A DNA stretch of 64,000 nt from Bdellovibrio bacteriovorus (GTDB lineage: Bacteria > Bdellovibrionota > Bdellovibrionia > Bdellovibrionales > Bdellovibrionaceae), in contig NZ_LUKD01000001.1 of assembly GCF_001592745.1 (NCBI RefSeq), positions 1,061,384 to 1,125,383 on the forward strand, read 5' to 3'. Below the pieces are notes generated by a model. That model saw only the letters and a program-made list of their open reading frames with translations, was not told the DNA's origin and made no database searches. Below are positions 23,843 through 33,318 of the stretch, one piece after another. A program made the translations under genes and the position numbers. Numbering within the stretch: position 1 is the stretch's first letter; each line of letters starts with the position of its first letter.

Positions 23843-24358
23843 TTAGCGAGAGAATTTACCGTTCAAATTGACTTCACGTTGCGTAGTCTCGCAGATTTCG
23901 CGAGGACCCACGCGTGGATCTACGACTTCCCAACGACAATGACGGTCAAAATAACGACGATCTAAGATTCTGACGTGGATCGTGTTGTAGTTGTTGCTGA
24001 AACTCAAGACAACCTCACGTCCATCCATAAAGCAAACGCCTGGATCAAAGTAGAATCCCACCGATTCAACAACACCCTTGCGAGTCACGTACGCCCATTT
24101 CAAATCGTTTACAGAAGATTGGCATTGAGGCATCACGAAACTATCACCGCGAGCATCTTTGTAAGTAAGAACAGGTCTGTTTCCTTGAAACGTGATCGCC
24201 AATTCACCACGACGTCCTTCGAAAGAGCCTTGATAAACGCCTTCTACTTTTTTCGCGCGAGACAGATATTCATCCGGCACTTCGCCATTTTCAATTTTGA
24301 CTGTCTTACAAGCCGTCAAAGCCAATGTTGCTACGAGGAGCAAAACAAATTTTTTCAT
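23843..24358 (-). CDS. Small lipoprotein, unknown function
   Basis: 171 aa. A lipobox LALTAC (Cys about residue 17) ends the signal peptide. The mature part is beta-rich with four cysteines (MPQCQSS, GVCFMDG, RHCRWEV, EICETTQ) and the pattern VEGVYQGSFEGRRGELAITFQGNRPVL that suggests a small beta-barrel or lipocalin-like domain. No family recognised. An A/G-rich ribosome-binding region (GGAAAGGGGATCTCTT) precedes the start. It may share a transcript with the downstream helicase gene (29 bp apart). Confidence 0.68.
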   Translation of the reverse strand: MKKFVLLLVATLALTACKTVKIENGEVPDEYLSRAKKVEGVYQGSFEGRRGELAITFQGNRPVLTYKDARGDSFVMPQCQSSVNDLKWAYVTRKGVVESVGFYFDPGVCFMDGREVVLSFSNNYNTIHVRILDRRYFDRHCRWEVVDPRVGPREICETTQREVNLNGKFSR

Positions 24359-24521
24359 AAGAGATCCCCTTTCCTTTTCGATTACCGCGAGTTTCCGGGT
24401 AAGTAAAATTGATTAACTTGTTGATAACGCCCTCGATCATAGCCCCAAAGGCCTTTTAAATGAATTTAGGCAGGTTTACGATTTACAAACGAACAACCTT
24501 TTCCAATGTGGGAACTCAAGC

Positions 24522-26510
24522 ATGTTAAAACTTCTATTGGCCTCCACCCTCATTTTGTCAGCACAGGCAAAATCCGCAAAAACAGCGGCCCCCTCTTCTG
24601 ACATCCCTGAAAAAAGATCATTCCCATTGAGTACCGATGTCAGTCCCTGTGAAGACTTTCACAAATATGTCTGTGAAAAAGCGGAGGCTTCATTCAAACT
24701 GCGCCCCGATCGCCGCAGCCACACCTTTGCCTTCAATGATTCTAGAGAACGTCTTTTGGAAGTTAAAAAGAAATTCATGAAGGACCTTCCTGCGCAAAAA
24801 AATATGGATTCGCGCAGCGAACAGATCCGCGATGTTTACATGTCATGCATGAATACGTCAGCGAAAGCCAAAGACGAAAAAGCCGAAGTCGTTCGCATGG
24901 TGAACGAGATTGGTAAAATTAAAACCACCGAAGAATTAGTTCGTTACTCTCATGAAAATTTGCCAAAGGGTTTTGGCAACATGGTTTATCTGTGGGCTTC
25001 TCCGAATTTGGACAATCCGAAAAAAATGGATGCCATGCTGTATGCCAATTTCATGCTTCTTCCTGATCACAAGTATTATGAGCAGCCAGAGCTTTTGAAA
25101 GAGTACGAATCCTTACTCACCATGTTCATCCAAAACATCGAGCCCAAAGTAAAAAAGGCGGATGCTCAGGCGCGTGCAAAAGCGATGGTCGCATTTGAAC
25201 AAGAGTTTATTAAAACTTATCCGGTAACGGCCGTTCGCCATCAGCGTTGGAGCGAAAAACGTGTCAGCTCTCAAGCAGATCTTTTAAAAAAGTATCCGCA
25301 GCTTTATTTAAAACCCCTGTTTGATAAAATCCCCCCTGAAGTGGTTGTAAATACGCCGATCCCCGAATCTTTGGATTTTATTAACGCGCAATTAGACAAG
25401 CTTCCTTTGCAAGTGTGGAAAGACGTTTATCTGTATAAAGCTTTGGGCGATCAGATGGACGACGGCTACCCGAAGTTTTTCCAAGCCGGATTCAATTTTG
25501 AAAAGAAGTTCTTCGGCGGTCCCGAGAAGCGTCCGGACCGTCAAGAGCGTTGCACGACAACAGCGGGCAACTACTTCATGAAAGAAATTGATGCTGCGTT
25601 GGTCGACAAAGTCTTTCCTCATTTCGACGAAAGCAAAGTCAACGAAGTGGGCGCGCGTATTCGTCAAAGTATCCTGGATGGTCTAGAGGCAAATAAATGG
25701 CTTTCTAAAGAAGGAAAAAAAGAGGCCATCGCAAAAATTAAGACGGCGCGTTTGCAACTGGTGAAGCCTCACACAGACAAAGAGTGGGATTTCGTTCCTC
25801 TTCGTAAATATTCAAAAACGAACTACGTGCAAAATATGCACACCTACAATGAAGCTCGCTGGGAAAAGAACATGACAGAGCTTCGCGAGCCCGCCAATCA
25901 GGATGCTTGGGGCATGGGACCGTTGACCGTGAATGCGTACTACAGCAGCAATGAAAACAAATTTGTTCTGCCCATTGGTATTCTTCAATATCCGTTCTAC
26001 GACAAAGATGGATCAGTGATTGAAAACTTAGGCGCCGTTGGCGCGGTGATGGGACATGAATTGGGTCACAGTATCGATGACAGCGGATCAAAATATGATT
26101 CTCAAGGTCGCCTTCGTCAGTGGATGACCACAAAAGACATCATGGAGTTCAACTTGCGTGGGCAAAAGATGATCGATCAGTTCAATCAAATCGGTCATGA
26201 CGGAAAACTGACTTTAGGTGAAAACGTCGCCGATCTTGTCGGTTTGACGTTTGCCTACAATGCGGCCTTCCCTAAGGGCCAAGGAACTGAAAAAGATAAA
26301 AAAGATTTCTTCATAGCCTATGGCCGCCTGTGGTGCACAGTGATCCGCCCTGATTTTGAAAAGTTGATGCGTAAAACGGATCCGCACTCTGCGGGATGGG
26401 CTCGTATCAATGAACAAGTAAAACATCAGCCGGCCTTTGCTGAAACCTTCCAGTGCAAGCCTGGCGACAAAATGACTTTAGATCCAAAAGACCGAGTGCA
26501 GATCTGGTAA
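24522..26510 (+). CDS. M13 family zinc metallopeptidase (PepO/neprilysin-like)
   Basis: 662 aa. A signal peptide (about 1-16) suggests secretion. The N-terminal domain (about 35-430) has the M13 opening PCEDFHKYVCEKAEASF. The catalytic domain has VMGHELGHSIDD (zinc ligands H512 and H516, catalytic E513) and GENVADLVGL (third ligand E567, D571). NAYYSSNENKFVLPIGILQYPFYD is also conserved. C-terminal family marks are present, but the ending is KDRVQIW rather than the usual CRVW. M13 enzymes cut small peptides. For a predator, an exported peptidase could digest prey peptides (inference). It has its own terminator. Confidence 0.93.
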   Translation: MLKLLLASTLILSAQAKSAKTAAPSSDIPEKRSFPLSTDVSPCEDFHKYVCEKAEASFKLRPDRRSHTFAFNDSRERLLEVKKKFMKDLPAQKNMDSRSEQIRDVYMSCMNTSAKAKDEKAEVVRMVNEIGKIKTTEELVRYSHENLPKGFGNMVYLWASPNLDNPKKMDAMLYANFMLLPDHKYYEQPELLKEYESLLTMFIQNIEPKVKKADAQARAKAMVAFEQEFIKTYPVTAVRHQRWSEKRVSSQADLLKKYPQLYLKPLFDKIPPEVVVNTPIPESLDFINAQLDKLPLQVWKDVYLYKALGDQMDDGYPKFFQAGFNFEKKFFGGPEKRPDRQERCTTTAGNYFMKEIDAALVDKVFPHFDESKVNEVGARIRQSILDGLEANKWLSKEGKKEAIAKIKTARLQLVKPHTDKEWDFVPLRKYSKTNYVQNMHTYNEARWEKNMTELREPANQDAWGMGPLTVNAYYSSNENKFVLPIGILQYPFYDKDGSVIENLGAVGAVMGHELGHSIDDSGSKYDSQGRLRQWMTTKDIMEFNLRGQKMIDQFNQIGHDGKLTLGENVADLVGLTFAYNAAFPKGQGTEKDKKDFFIAYGRLWCTVIRPDFEKLMRKTDPHSAGWARINEQVKHQPAFAETFQCKPGDKMTLDPKDRVQIW

Positions 26511-26516
26511 TGAGAC

Positions 26517-26545
26517 AAAAGCCGCTTCAAAATGAAGCGGCTTTT
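26517..26545 (+). terminator. Terminator of the M13 peptidase gene
   Basis: A 12-bp perfect stem, AAAAGCCGCTTC-AAAAT-GAAGCGGCTTTT, within a run of T. Confidence 0.9.
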
Positions 26546-26629
26546 TTTTTGGATTCTACTCTTCATCATTTTTAAGCGAAAGTGCCTTGAAAAGCTCGTG
26601 GGCTGTGTCAAGAAGCCGATAAGAAGATC

Positions 26630-27562
26630 ATGGTACGTATATTCTTTTACTCTGTCTTACTCATGTCTTTGAGTGCGTGCAGCTTGGATCTTAAGAAAGT
26701 GACGGATGCACTCACGGAAATTCCTTCCGAGGACGCCATTCAGTATTCATGTCCCACGGGTTATGTTTACGTGCCACCTTCTGCCAGCGAAACTCCGCCA
26801 GGATTTTGTGTCGCAAAATACGAAATGAAAGACGTGGCTGGCGTTGCCACATCTCAAGCTGGTGGTGCTCCCTGGGGAAATATCGATCGCGACGATGCGG
26901 TCACCGCTTGTCAGGCTTTGGGTTCTGACTACGACCTTATCAGCACGGCTCAATGGAATAAGATCGCCATCAACATCACTGAAACTACGGCGAACTGGAG
27001 TTCTGGAGCCGTTACTTCGGGAGCTTTGAATCGCGGTCACTTTGACAACTCTTACGGAAGTCTGCTTGAGGCCGGTGGAGACGATCATCCTTGTTATGGC
27101 TATGACTTCGATAGCTCCGGGGCCGCAGACTCACAAGCGTCATTAGACGCCATCTGCAGTCCCAGCCTGTGGCATGAAAACCGAAGAACTCACCAACTGT
27201 CTAATGGCGAAGTGCTTTGGGATTTCGCCGGGAACTCTTGGGAGTGGAACAAAGAAAACTTCACCGATCCCGGCGCTTCAAGCAATGACTACATCGCTGA
27301 TTTGGTGGGACTGGGCGGAAGTTTTGCTACTTTGTTTGCGCCCTCAAGCTCTTTAGTTTGTGCAAGTCCTAACTCGAACGAATATTGCGGAATGGGTTTT
27401 GCCTGGATTAATGGACCGGGTGGAGCGATCGCACGGGGCGGAAGCCTTTATAATGGAACTGACACCGGAGTTTTCGCTGTAGACCTCGACAATTCACCCT
27501 CGTACTCAAATACTCACGTGGGTTTCCGCTGTGTAACTTCCGCCACTGCTGCACCCCAATAA
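26630..27562 (+). CDS. SUMF1-like (formylglycine-enzyme-fold) lipoprotein
   Basis: 310 aa. Lipobox LMSLSAC (Cys about residue 17). From about 40 onward it follows the FGE-sulfatase/C-type-lectin fold pattern: GYVYVPPS-GFCVAKYEM near the start, AVTACQALG then LISTAQWNKIA in the middle, GEVLWDFAGNSWEW, and ARGGSLYNG-VGFRCV at the end. True formylglycine-generating enzymes need a specific pair of catalytic cysteines; I do not see that arrangement, so it is more likely a binding or structural member. Lipid-anchored and envelope-located. Confidence 0.75.
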   Translation: MVRIFFYSVLLMSLSACSLDLKKVTDALTEIPSEDAIQYSCPTGYVYVPPSASETPPGFCVAKYEMKDVAGVATSQAGGAPWGNIDRDDAVTACQALGSDYDLISTAQWNKIAINITETTANWSSGAVTSGALNRGHFDNSYGSLLEAGGDDHPCYGYDFDSSGAADSQASLDAICSPSLWHENRRTHQLSNGEVLWDFAGNSWEWNKENFTDPGASSNDYIADLVGLGGSFATLFAPSSSLVCASPNSNEYCGMGFAWINGPGGAIARGGSLYNGTDTGVFAVDLDNSPSYSNTHVGFRCVTSATAAPQ

Positions 27563-27637
27563 AAAAGCCTCTCTTTGCTGCATTTCAAAGCAAGTCCTGT
27601 TATGCTAAGAATCTTGGCTGTGACGCAGGAGGAATCT

Positions 27638-28003
27638 GTGACAGTGAAGTTAGTGAACTTCGAAACAAAAACTGAAAATCCTCATTATGAGGGAGTCTAC
27701 GACATCGCACCGGCGGAATTACAAAAGCTAATGGCCGATGTGAAGCTTATTGATGTTCGTCAACCCGACGAGTACACGGGCGAACTGGGTCACGTCCCGG
27801 GTTCAGAACTTGTGGTTCTGAACACTCTTCCCGATCATCTTGAAAATTTACCTAAAGACCAAACTGTGGTCTTCATTTGCAAAAGTGGCGGTCGCTCTGC
27901 TCAGGCCACAGCTTTTGCAAAAATGAATGGCCTTACTCACGTTTATAATATGCAAGGTGGAATGATGCTTTGGAACCACCTTCAATTGCCTGTTGAAAGA
28001 TAG
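27638..28003 (+). CDS. Rhodanese-like sulfurtransferase domain protein
   Basis: 121 aa from a GTG start chosen because a full AGGAGG lies 5 nt upstream; the frame extends further back without homology. A single rhodanese domain: LIDVRQPDEY, HVPGSELV and the active-site loop FICKSGGRSAQA with persulfide-forming C81, then NMQGGMMLWNHL. Cytoplasmic sulfur-transfer or thiosulfate-related role; the partner is unknown. The stop overlaps the region of the 5'-nucleotidase start and the two are likely co-transcribed. Confidence 0.9.
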   Translation: MTVKLVNFETKTENPHYEGVYDIAPAELQKLMADVKLIDVRQPDEYTGELGHVPGSELVVLNTLPDHLENLPKDQTVVFICKSGGRSAQATAFAKMNGLTHVYNMQGGMMLWNHLQLPVER

Positions 28004-28010
28004 AAAAAAT

Positions 28011-29382
<1,372 letters not shown>

Positions 29383-29384
<2 letters not shown>

Positions 29385-29416
29385 TGCCTGCTTCTTTTTT
29401 GGGTCTACACCGCAGC
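29383..29416 (+). repeat. Half copy of the gene-end dispersed repeat
   Basis: Starts inside the TAG stop: GTGCCTGCTTCTTTTTTG (18 bp) is identical to the left arm at 59187-59205, and after a divergent hexamer ACCGCAGCA is shared too. The right arm is missing; the terminator of the nucleotidase gene follows instead. Confidence 0.75.
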
Positions 29417-29440
29417 AAAGCCACTCTTAGGAGTGGCTTT
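29417..29440 (+). terminator. Terminator of the rhodanese-nucleotidase unit
   Basis: Stem AAAGCCACTC-TTAG-GAGTGGCTTT followed by TTTTTG. Confidence 0.9.
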
Positions 29441-29562
29441 TTTTTGCCCAAAGGCGATAGCGACTTTAACCGCAACCCCTAATACCCCCCCAAAGAAACC
29501 GCGACCACTCAATTGGCACTCGGCGTTATCTCATTAATTTCAAATAATTAGCCCGGACCTCT

Positions 29563-29630
29563 AGTACTGTACAAAACTTAGTACTTTACATTACACAGTA
29601 CCTAGCATAGCTTGGTACTGGAAAGGCGTT
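29563..29630 (+). promoter_or_regulatory. Four-copy 17-bp phased repeat before padR, candidate operator array
   Basis: AGTACT at 29563, AGTACT at 29580, AGTACC at 29597 and GGTACT at 29614 recur exactly 17 bp apart; the rest of each unit is partly conserved (GTACAAAACTT, TTACATTACAC). The last unit reaches the padR start region. Each hexamer is itself palindromic or nearly so. The likely reading is binding sites for PadR or for RNA polymerase control; not established. Confidence 0.6.
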
Positions 29631-29633
29631 GTT

Positions 29634-29951
29634 ATGAATGCTCAGTTTAAAAAAGGTGTGCTTGAACTTTCGGTGCTCACCCTGATCGGTCGCAAAGACT
29701 ACTACGGCTATGAATTGGTGGAGGAAATTTCTAAGGTTTTAGAAATTTCAGAAGGCACTCTGTACCCCATTTTGCGCCGCTTGACCGAGGAAAAATATTT
29801 TGAAACCTACCTGCAGGAATCCTCGGAAGGACCTCCGCGCAAATACTATCGGATTACCAAGCTAGGTAAAGAGTTCCAAAAGGAACAGTTCAAGCAGTGG
29901 GTGGAATTCAATCAACAAATCGAAAAATTAATTGGCAGGGACATTATATGA
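29634..29951 (+). CDS. PadR-family transcriptional regulator
   Basis: 105 aa, the small PadR class. The winged-helix pattern is clear: FKKGVLELSVLTLIGRKDYYGYELVEEI, then EISEGTLYPILRRLTEEKYFETY (recognition helix and wing), and the wing strand ending GPPRKYYRITKLGKEF. Such regulators often repress their own operon. The stop overlaps the start of the DUF1700 gene (ATGA), so it is the first gene of a PadR-DUF1700-DUF4097 operon, a module well known in Firmicutes. The repeat array directly upstream is its candidate operator. Confidence 0.92.
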   Translation: MNAQFKKGVLELSVLTLIGRKDYYGYELVEEISKVLEISEGTLYPILRRLTEEKYFETYLQESSEGPPRKYYRITKLGKEFQKEQFKQWVEFNQQIEKLIGRDII

Positions 29952-30520
29952 CGAAACAAGAGTTTCTAAAAAATCTGAAAGAGGAGCTTGAAAAAAACAA
30001 AGTTCAAAATGTTCAAGATATTCTGACAGACTACGAAGAACATTTTGTGCATGGCCTTAGCAAAGGCAAAACGGAAGTGGAAATTTGCGAAGGTTTAGGC
30101 TTTCCCTCCGTCATCGCTAAAGCATATCAAACCGAAAGCTTGATCAGCGAAATCAAAAATCCGGAAAAGGGATTTAACTTAAGTTTGGCAGTGACGGTGA
30201 TTGGCCGTTTATTGGTGATCGCCCCTTTTAATTTCCTGATTCTTTTTATTCCCGGCGTTGTGATTTTCGCTCTGCTGGCTTCGGGCTGGGCGGTCTCTGT
30301 AGCTATCGGATCCGCGAGTCTTGCACTTCTTTCGATGCTGCCTTTTTTAGGAACCGTCTCTGCAGGGGCCTGGGCGTGGGTCACGGGACTGTCGACAAGC
30401 TTTGGCCTTCTTGGTCTTGCGATTCTTGGTGGCATGGTGATGTTCGTCATCACTAAGTACATTGTGTTAGCGATCATCAGCTATCTGCAGTGGAATTTAA
30501 AATTCATTCTACAAAAATAG
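29948..30520 (+). CDS. DUF1700/HAAS-domain membrane protein
   Basis: 190 aa from the ATG that overlaps the PadR stop. The N-terminal soluble domain (about 1-70) carries the HAAS signature: MTKQEFLKNLKEEL, ILTDYEEHFVHGLSKGKTEVEICEGLGFPSVIAKAY. The remaining 120 residues hold about four membrane helices (starting SLAVTVIGRLLVIAPFNFLILFIPG). In known modules this protein works with PadR and DUF4097 partners; its job is not established. Membrane location is predicted. Confidence 0.88.
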   Translation: MTKQEFLKNLKEELEKNKVQNVQDILTDYEEHFVHGLSKGKTEVEICEGLGFPSVIAKAYQTESLISEIKNPEKGFNLSLAVTVIGRLLVIAPFNFLILFIPGVVIFALLASGWAVSVAIGSASLALLSMLPFLGTVSAGAWAWVTGLSTSFGLLGLAILGGMVMFVITKYIVLAIISYLQWNLKFILQK

Positions 30521-30529
30521 GAGCCTCAA

Positions 30530-31381
30530 ATGAAATCTCTGGGTCTATTTGGGAAGTTCTTTATCGCGTTTACAATTTGGACGGTGGCTTGCCTGAGTCT
30601 TGCTACCTATGCCGGAAGTAAAGCCTACGAACAAGATCCCACTTTATTAAGTAAAATCGAAGACAACTACAACGTACGTATTCACGTCGGTGGCATCAGC
30701 AAAGCAGACGCTGGCTGGGAAGAAACTAAAGACACATGGAACTTTGCCCCTCCCGTAAAGAAAGTTTCATTTAAGTCGATCAATGCCACGGTGTCCTTTA
30801 AAAAAGGAATCGGCGAAAACATCATCGTCTCAGCGACCGGACGTTTAGATAAAAGCAAAGCCCCCCGCCTTTTAAAAACGGAAGTTCAAGCAGACGAAAT
30901 CATTATTCAGCAGCCTGAAGATGAGGCGACCAGCGAGCTTGACGTGCGAATCGAAGTTCCCCCTTCGTTAGCGAAGAATATCGACATCGTGACCGTCAAC
31001 GGAAATGTTGTGATGGAAAACACGCTTACCGATGAATTGGCGATTAAAACCGTTGCTGGTGATGTGATTTTAAAACAGATTCAGACGCAATCCATCGCTC
31101 TACACAGTGTCTCTGCGGATATCAAAGCCGAAGACATCTCAGCTCAGAAAGTGACTGGAAAGTCGGTCAGTGGAGATCTAGAAGTATCGACACTGACTCC
31201 GGCAGAGGTGGCTTTTACGTCAATTTCAGGCGATGTGAAAATAAAAATGGCCCCGTCAGATAAACTTCGCTTCTCATTAAAATCTGTCTCTGGCGAAATT
31301 CATAATAGCCACGGCAGTAATAAAAATGGCAACATCGGTGTGAGTGTTTCCACAACGAGTGGCGATATCGAGATTGAATAA
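30530..31381 (+). CDS. DUF4097 beta-helix-like repeat protein
   Basis: 283 aa. An N-terminal membrane anchor or signal (about 6-28, GKFFIAFTIWTVACLSLATYAG) is followed by DUF4097 beta-strand repeats (about 80-283): short units with VSGDV/VSGDL/ISGDVKI/TSGDIEI endings that stack as a beta solenoid. AGGAGCC precedes the start. It is the third gene of the PadR module. Role unknown; adhesin-like proteins share the repeat. Exported to the periplasm or membrane-tethered. Confidence 0.85.
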   Translation: MKSLGLFGKFFIAFTIWTVACLSLATYAGSKAYEQDPTLLSKIEDNYNVRIHVGGISKADAGWEETKDTWNFAPPVKKVSFKSINATVSFKKGIGENIIVSATGRLDKSKAPRLLKTEVQADEIIIQQPEDEATSELDVRIEVPPSLAKNIDIVTVNGNVVMENTLTDELAIKTVAGDVILKQIQTQSIALHSVSADIKAEDISAQKVTGKSVSGDLEVSTLTPAEVAFTSISGDVKIKMAPSDKLRFSLKSVSGEIHNSHGSNKNGNIGVSVSTTSGDIEIE

Positions 31382-31395
31382 CTAAGGAAGGTCTT

Positions 31396-31896
31396 ATGAA
31401 AAATCTTTTAATTACAGGTGCTCTTGTTCTTGCCGCAATGACAGCGATGGCTGAAGCAAAAATTGGATTCGTTGATATGCAAAAAGCTATCAAAGCTACT
31501 TCGGCTGGAAAAAAAGCGACGGCAGAACTAGATGCGCAATTCGAATCTGAAAAGAAAAACTTCGAGAAAAAAGAAGCTGAGCTCAAGACCATGGCTCAAG
31601 ACCTTGAAAAGAAAAAAGCCGTGATGTCTGAAGAGGCTTTCAAGGCAAAACAAATAGAATATCAAAAAGCCGTTATGGCCTTTCGTGATTCCATGGCGAA
31701 AAGTCAGAACGAGATCCAAAAGAAGCAAGAGCAGCTGACGGCTCCTATCTTAGAAAAAATGGAAAAAGTCATCGCTCAGGTTTCAAAAGAAAAAGGATTT
31801 ACCATGGTTCTTCAGGACACGCGCATGATCGTCTACTCGGTCGCGGAAGTGGATCTCACTGAAGATGTGGTGAAGGCTTACGAAAAAGAAAAATAG
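31396..31896 (+). CDS. skp: OmpH/Skp family periplasmic chaperone
   Basis: 166 aa. A signal peptide (about 1-20) precedes KIGFVDMQKAI, the conserved start of the OmpH/Skp body. Residues 40-115 form the long charged coiled coil that makes the tentacles (KKNFEKKEAELKTMAQDLEKKK), and the C-terminal part returns to the core with GFTMVLQDTRMIVYS and DLTEDVVKAYEK. Skp holds unfolded outer-membrane proteins in the periplasm. AAGGAAGG precedes the start. It is 14 bp after the DUF4097 gene and may be on the same transcript; in many genomes Skp adjoins bamA, which is not seen here. Confidence 0.88.
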   Translation: MKNLLITGALVLAAMTAMAEAKIGFVDMQKAIKATSAGKKATAELDAQFESEKKNFEKKEAELKTMAQDLEKKKAVMSEEAFKAKQIEYQKAVMAFRDSMAKSQNEIQKKQEQLTAPILEKMEKVIAQVSKEKGFTMVLQDTRMIVYSVAEVDLTEDVVKAYEKEK

Positions 31897-31922
31897 GTTG
31901 TTCCCGCGTTCCTTTCGTTTTA

Positions 31923-31949
31923 GGGAAGAAGGAGTTGCACCTTCTTCCC
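31923..31949 (+). terminator. Terminator after the skp gene
   Basis: Stem GGGAAGAAGG-AGTTGCA-CCTTCTTCCC followed by TTTTTT. Confidence 0.9.
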
Positions 31950-31976
31950 TTTTTTATTTAAAATGAACGCGAGCGT

Positions 31977-31999
31977 AAAAAGTCCCTAGGCACCTTTTA
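31977..31999. repeat. Weak copy of the gene-end dispersed repeat
   Basis: AAAAAGTCCCTAGGCACCTTT overlaps the end of the SDR gene; its inverse has the AAAGGTGCC core of the 59184 element, but the rest diverges. Confidence 0.35.
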
Positions 32000-32707
32000 C
32001 CAAGGCAAAGGATCGCCATCGCGGAAGAAGCCACCGTTAGGACCACCCTTAGGAAGAGTGGCTGCCCAGATGATGCCTTTAATTCCCTGCTCTACCGTAC
32101 GGTCTGCATGCGGGCCACCCATGTCTGTACGCACCCAGCCAGGCGATACAGAGTTCACGCAGATATCAGCACCTTGAACTTCCGAAGCAAAAAGATTCGT
32201 CACCATGTTCAGAGCCGTTTTAGATATACGGTAAGACGCTGAAGCGTTTTGAGGAACTGACAGCTGAGCCATTCCGCTTGAGACATTGACAATACGCCCG
32301 TAGCCTTCTTGTTGCATCAACGGAAAAATTTTCTGCGTCAGCAAAAAAGGACCTAACGTGTTCGTCGCAAATGTTTTTTGGATTGTGGAAGCTTTTGTTT
32401 TAAATAAAGAAGAATTTCCACCGTCCTCACTATCAATAAGAATTCCGGCGTTATTCACAAGAACATCCACAAAGCCAAAATCTTTGCGGATATTTTCAAC
32501 GAATTCATTAATACTTTTTTCCTGCGAAAGATCCAGCTTCATCGGAACAACATCCAAGTCCTTCATTTTGAAGGCATTGATCTGCTTTTGAGCTTTATCG
32601 GGATTTCGCATGGCCATCACCACTTTGAAACCTCTTTGCGCCAGGGCCTCACTTGTCGCAAGACCCAAACCACGATTTGCACCGGTGACGATAGCAATCT
32701 TTTTCAT
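31997..32707 (-). CDS. Short-chain dehydrogenase/reductase (carbonyl-reductase-like)
   Basis: 236 aa. NAD(P)-binding TGANRGLGLA (8-17), the NNAG motif (LVNNAGILIDS), catalytic Ser in IVNVSSGMAQL, and the YRISK catalytic Tyr-Lys pair, with VSPGWVRTDMGG afterward. The TGxNRGxG pattern and the end GFFRDGDPLPW fit plant/animal carbonyl-reductase-like SDRs, which reduce small carbonyls with NADPH. The substrate is unknown. It lies 11 bp after the secreted protein gene on the same strand. Confidence 0.9.
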   Translation of the reverse strand: MKKIAIVTGANRGLGLATSEALAQRGFKVVMAMRNPDKAQKQINAFKMKDLDVVPMKLDLSQEKSINEFVENIRKDFGFVDVLVNNAGILIDSEDGGNSSLFKTKASTIQKTFATNTLGPFLLTQKIFPLMQQEGYGRIVNVSSGMAQLSVPQNASASYRISKTALNMVTNLFASEVQGADICVNSVSPGWVRTDMGGPHADRTVEQGIKGIIWAATLPKGGPNGGFFRDGDPLPW

Positions 32708-32718
32708 GAACTTTTTCC

Positions 32719-33309
32719 TTACTGAGGACGTGGAACTGGGAAGTCAGGGCCCGCGCCGCCGCCACCGCCATCAACGGGAACCGGCACTAACACACCCGTA
32801 GACCAGTTGCGTGCATCAATCACACACTCACTGGAAATCACGCGCCAGCGCTCGATAGGAAAGTGATAAACGGTTTCAACCCAGCCCCAACCGTTCCAGT
32901 CAACGACACGGCGATAACCACCACGGCCGTCGCGATCCACAACGGAACGAGTTTCACGATGGAATGTAAGAAGTGGATAATGAAGTTTCAATCGGCCATC
33001 ATGAGTCAGCTGAGCTTTTGCGGGCTCTTCAAAAAGACAACCATAGAAGCCGTCGATGCTGCGGATGCGACCTTCAAGAATTTCTCCTGGTTGCACATCA
33101 CGATTTTTCGGTACGCGGAAAGAAAAGAAATAATCAGAAGGTGCGCCATTGTAGTAATAGCTGCGAGTATTCAAAGTCAAAAGACCATCGAATTCAACCA
33201 AGCGAACCGTCGCGCGACCGTCTTCGCTCATCCATGTGCCTTCCAAATTACTGCCGGCAACGGCATTGAAAGACAAAGCCATTGTTAAAGCGGCTACGAA
33301 CATTTTCAT
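32719..33309 (-). CDS. Secreted beta-rich protein, unknown function
   Basis: 196 aa. A signal peptide (about 1-18, ALTMALSFNAVAGS) precedes a beta-rich body: LEGTWMSEDGRATVRLVEFDGLLTLNTRSYYYNG near the start, then YGCLFEEPAKAQLTHDGRLKLHYPLLTF, RDGRGGYRRVVDWNGWGWVETVYHFP, and a proline/glycine-rich tail with GGGGGAGPDFPVP. Two cysteines (about 94 and 160) may pair. The start of the body resembles small lipocalin-like domains, but no family is certain. Probably in an operon with the SDR gene and the anchored protein upstream. Confidence 0.65.
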   Translation of the reverse strand: MKMFVAALTMALSFNAVAGSNLEGTWMSEDGRATVRLVEFDGLLTLNTRSYYYNGAPSDYFFSFRVPKNRDVQPGEILEGRIRSIDGFYGCLFEEPAKAQLTHDGRLKLHYPLLTFHRETRSVVDRDGRGGYRRVVDWNGWGWVETVYHFPIERWRVISSECVIDARNWSTGVLVPVPVDGGGGGAGPDFPVPRPQ

Positions 33310-33318
33310 AATTTCCCC

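Noticed and set aside
26630-27562. True formylglycine-generating enzyme
   Set aside because: The fold pattern is present but the catalytic cysteine arrangement is not seen and no sulfatase gene adjoins; the protein is a lipoprotein.
29563-29630. CRISPR-like array
   Set aside because: Units are only 17 bp with six conserved bases and there is no spacer/repeat alternation of the CRISPR size; no cas genes are near.
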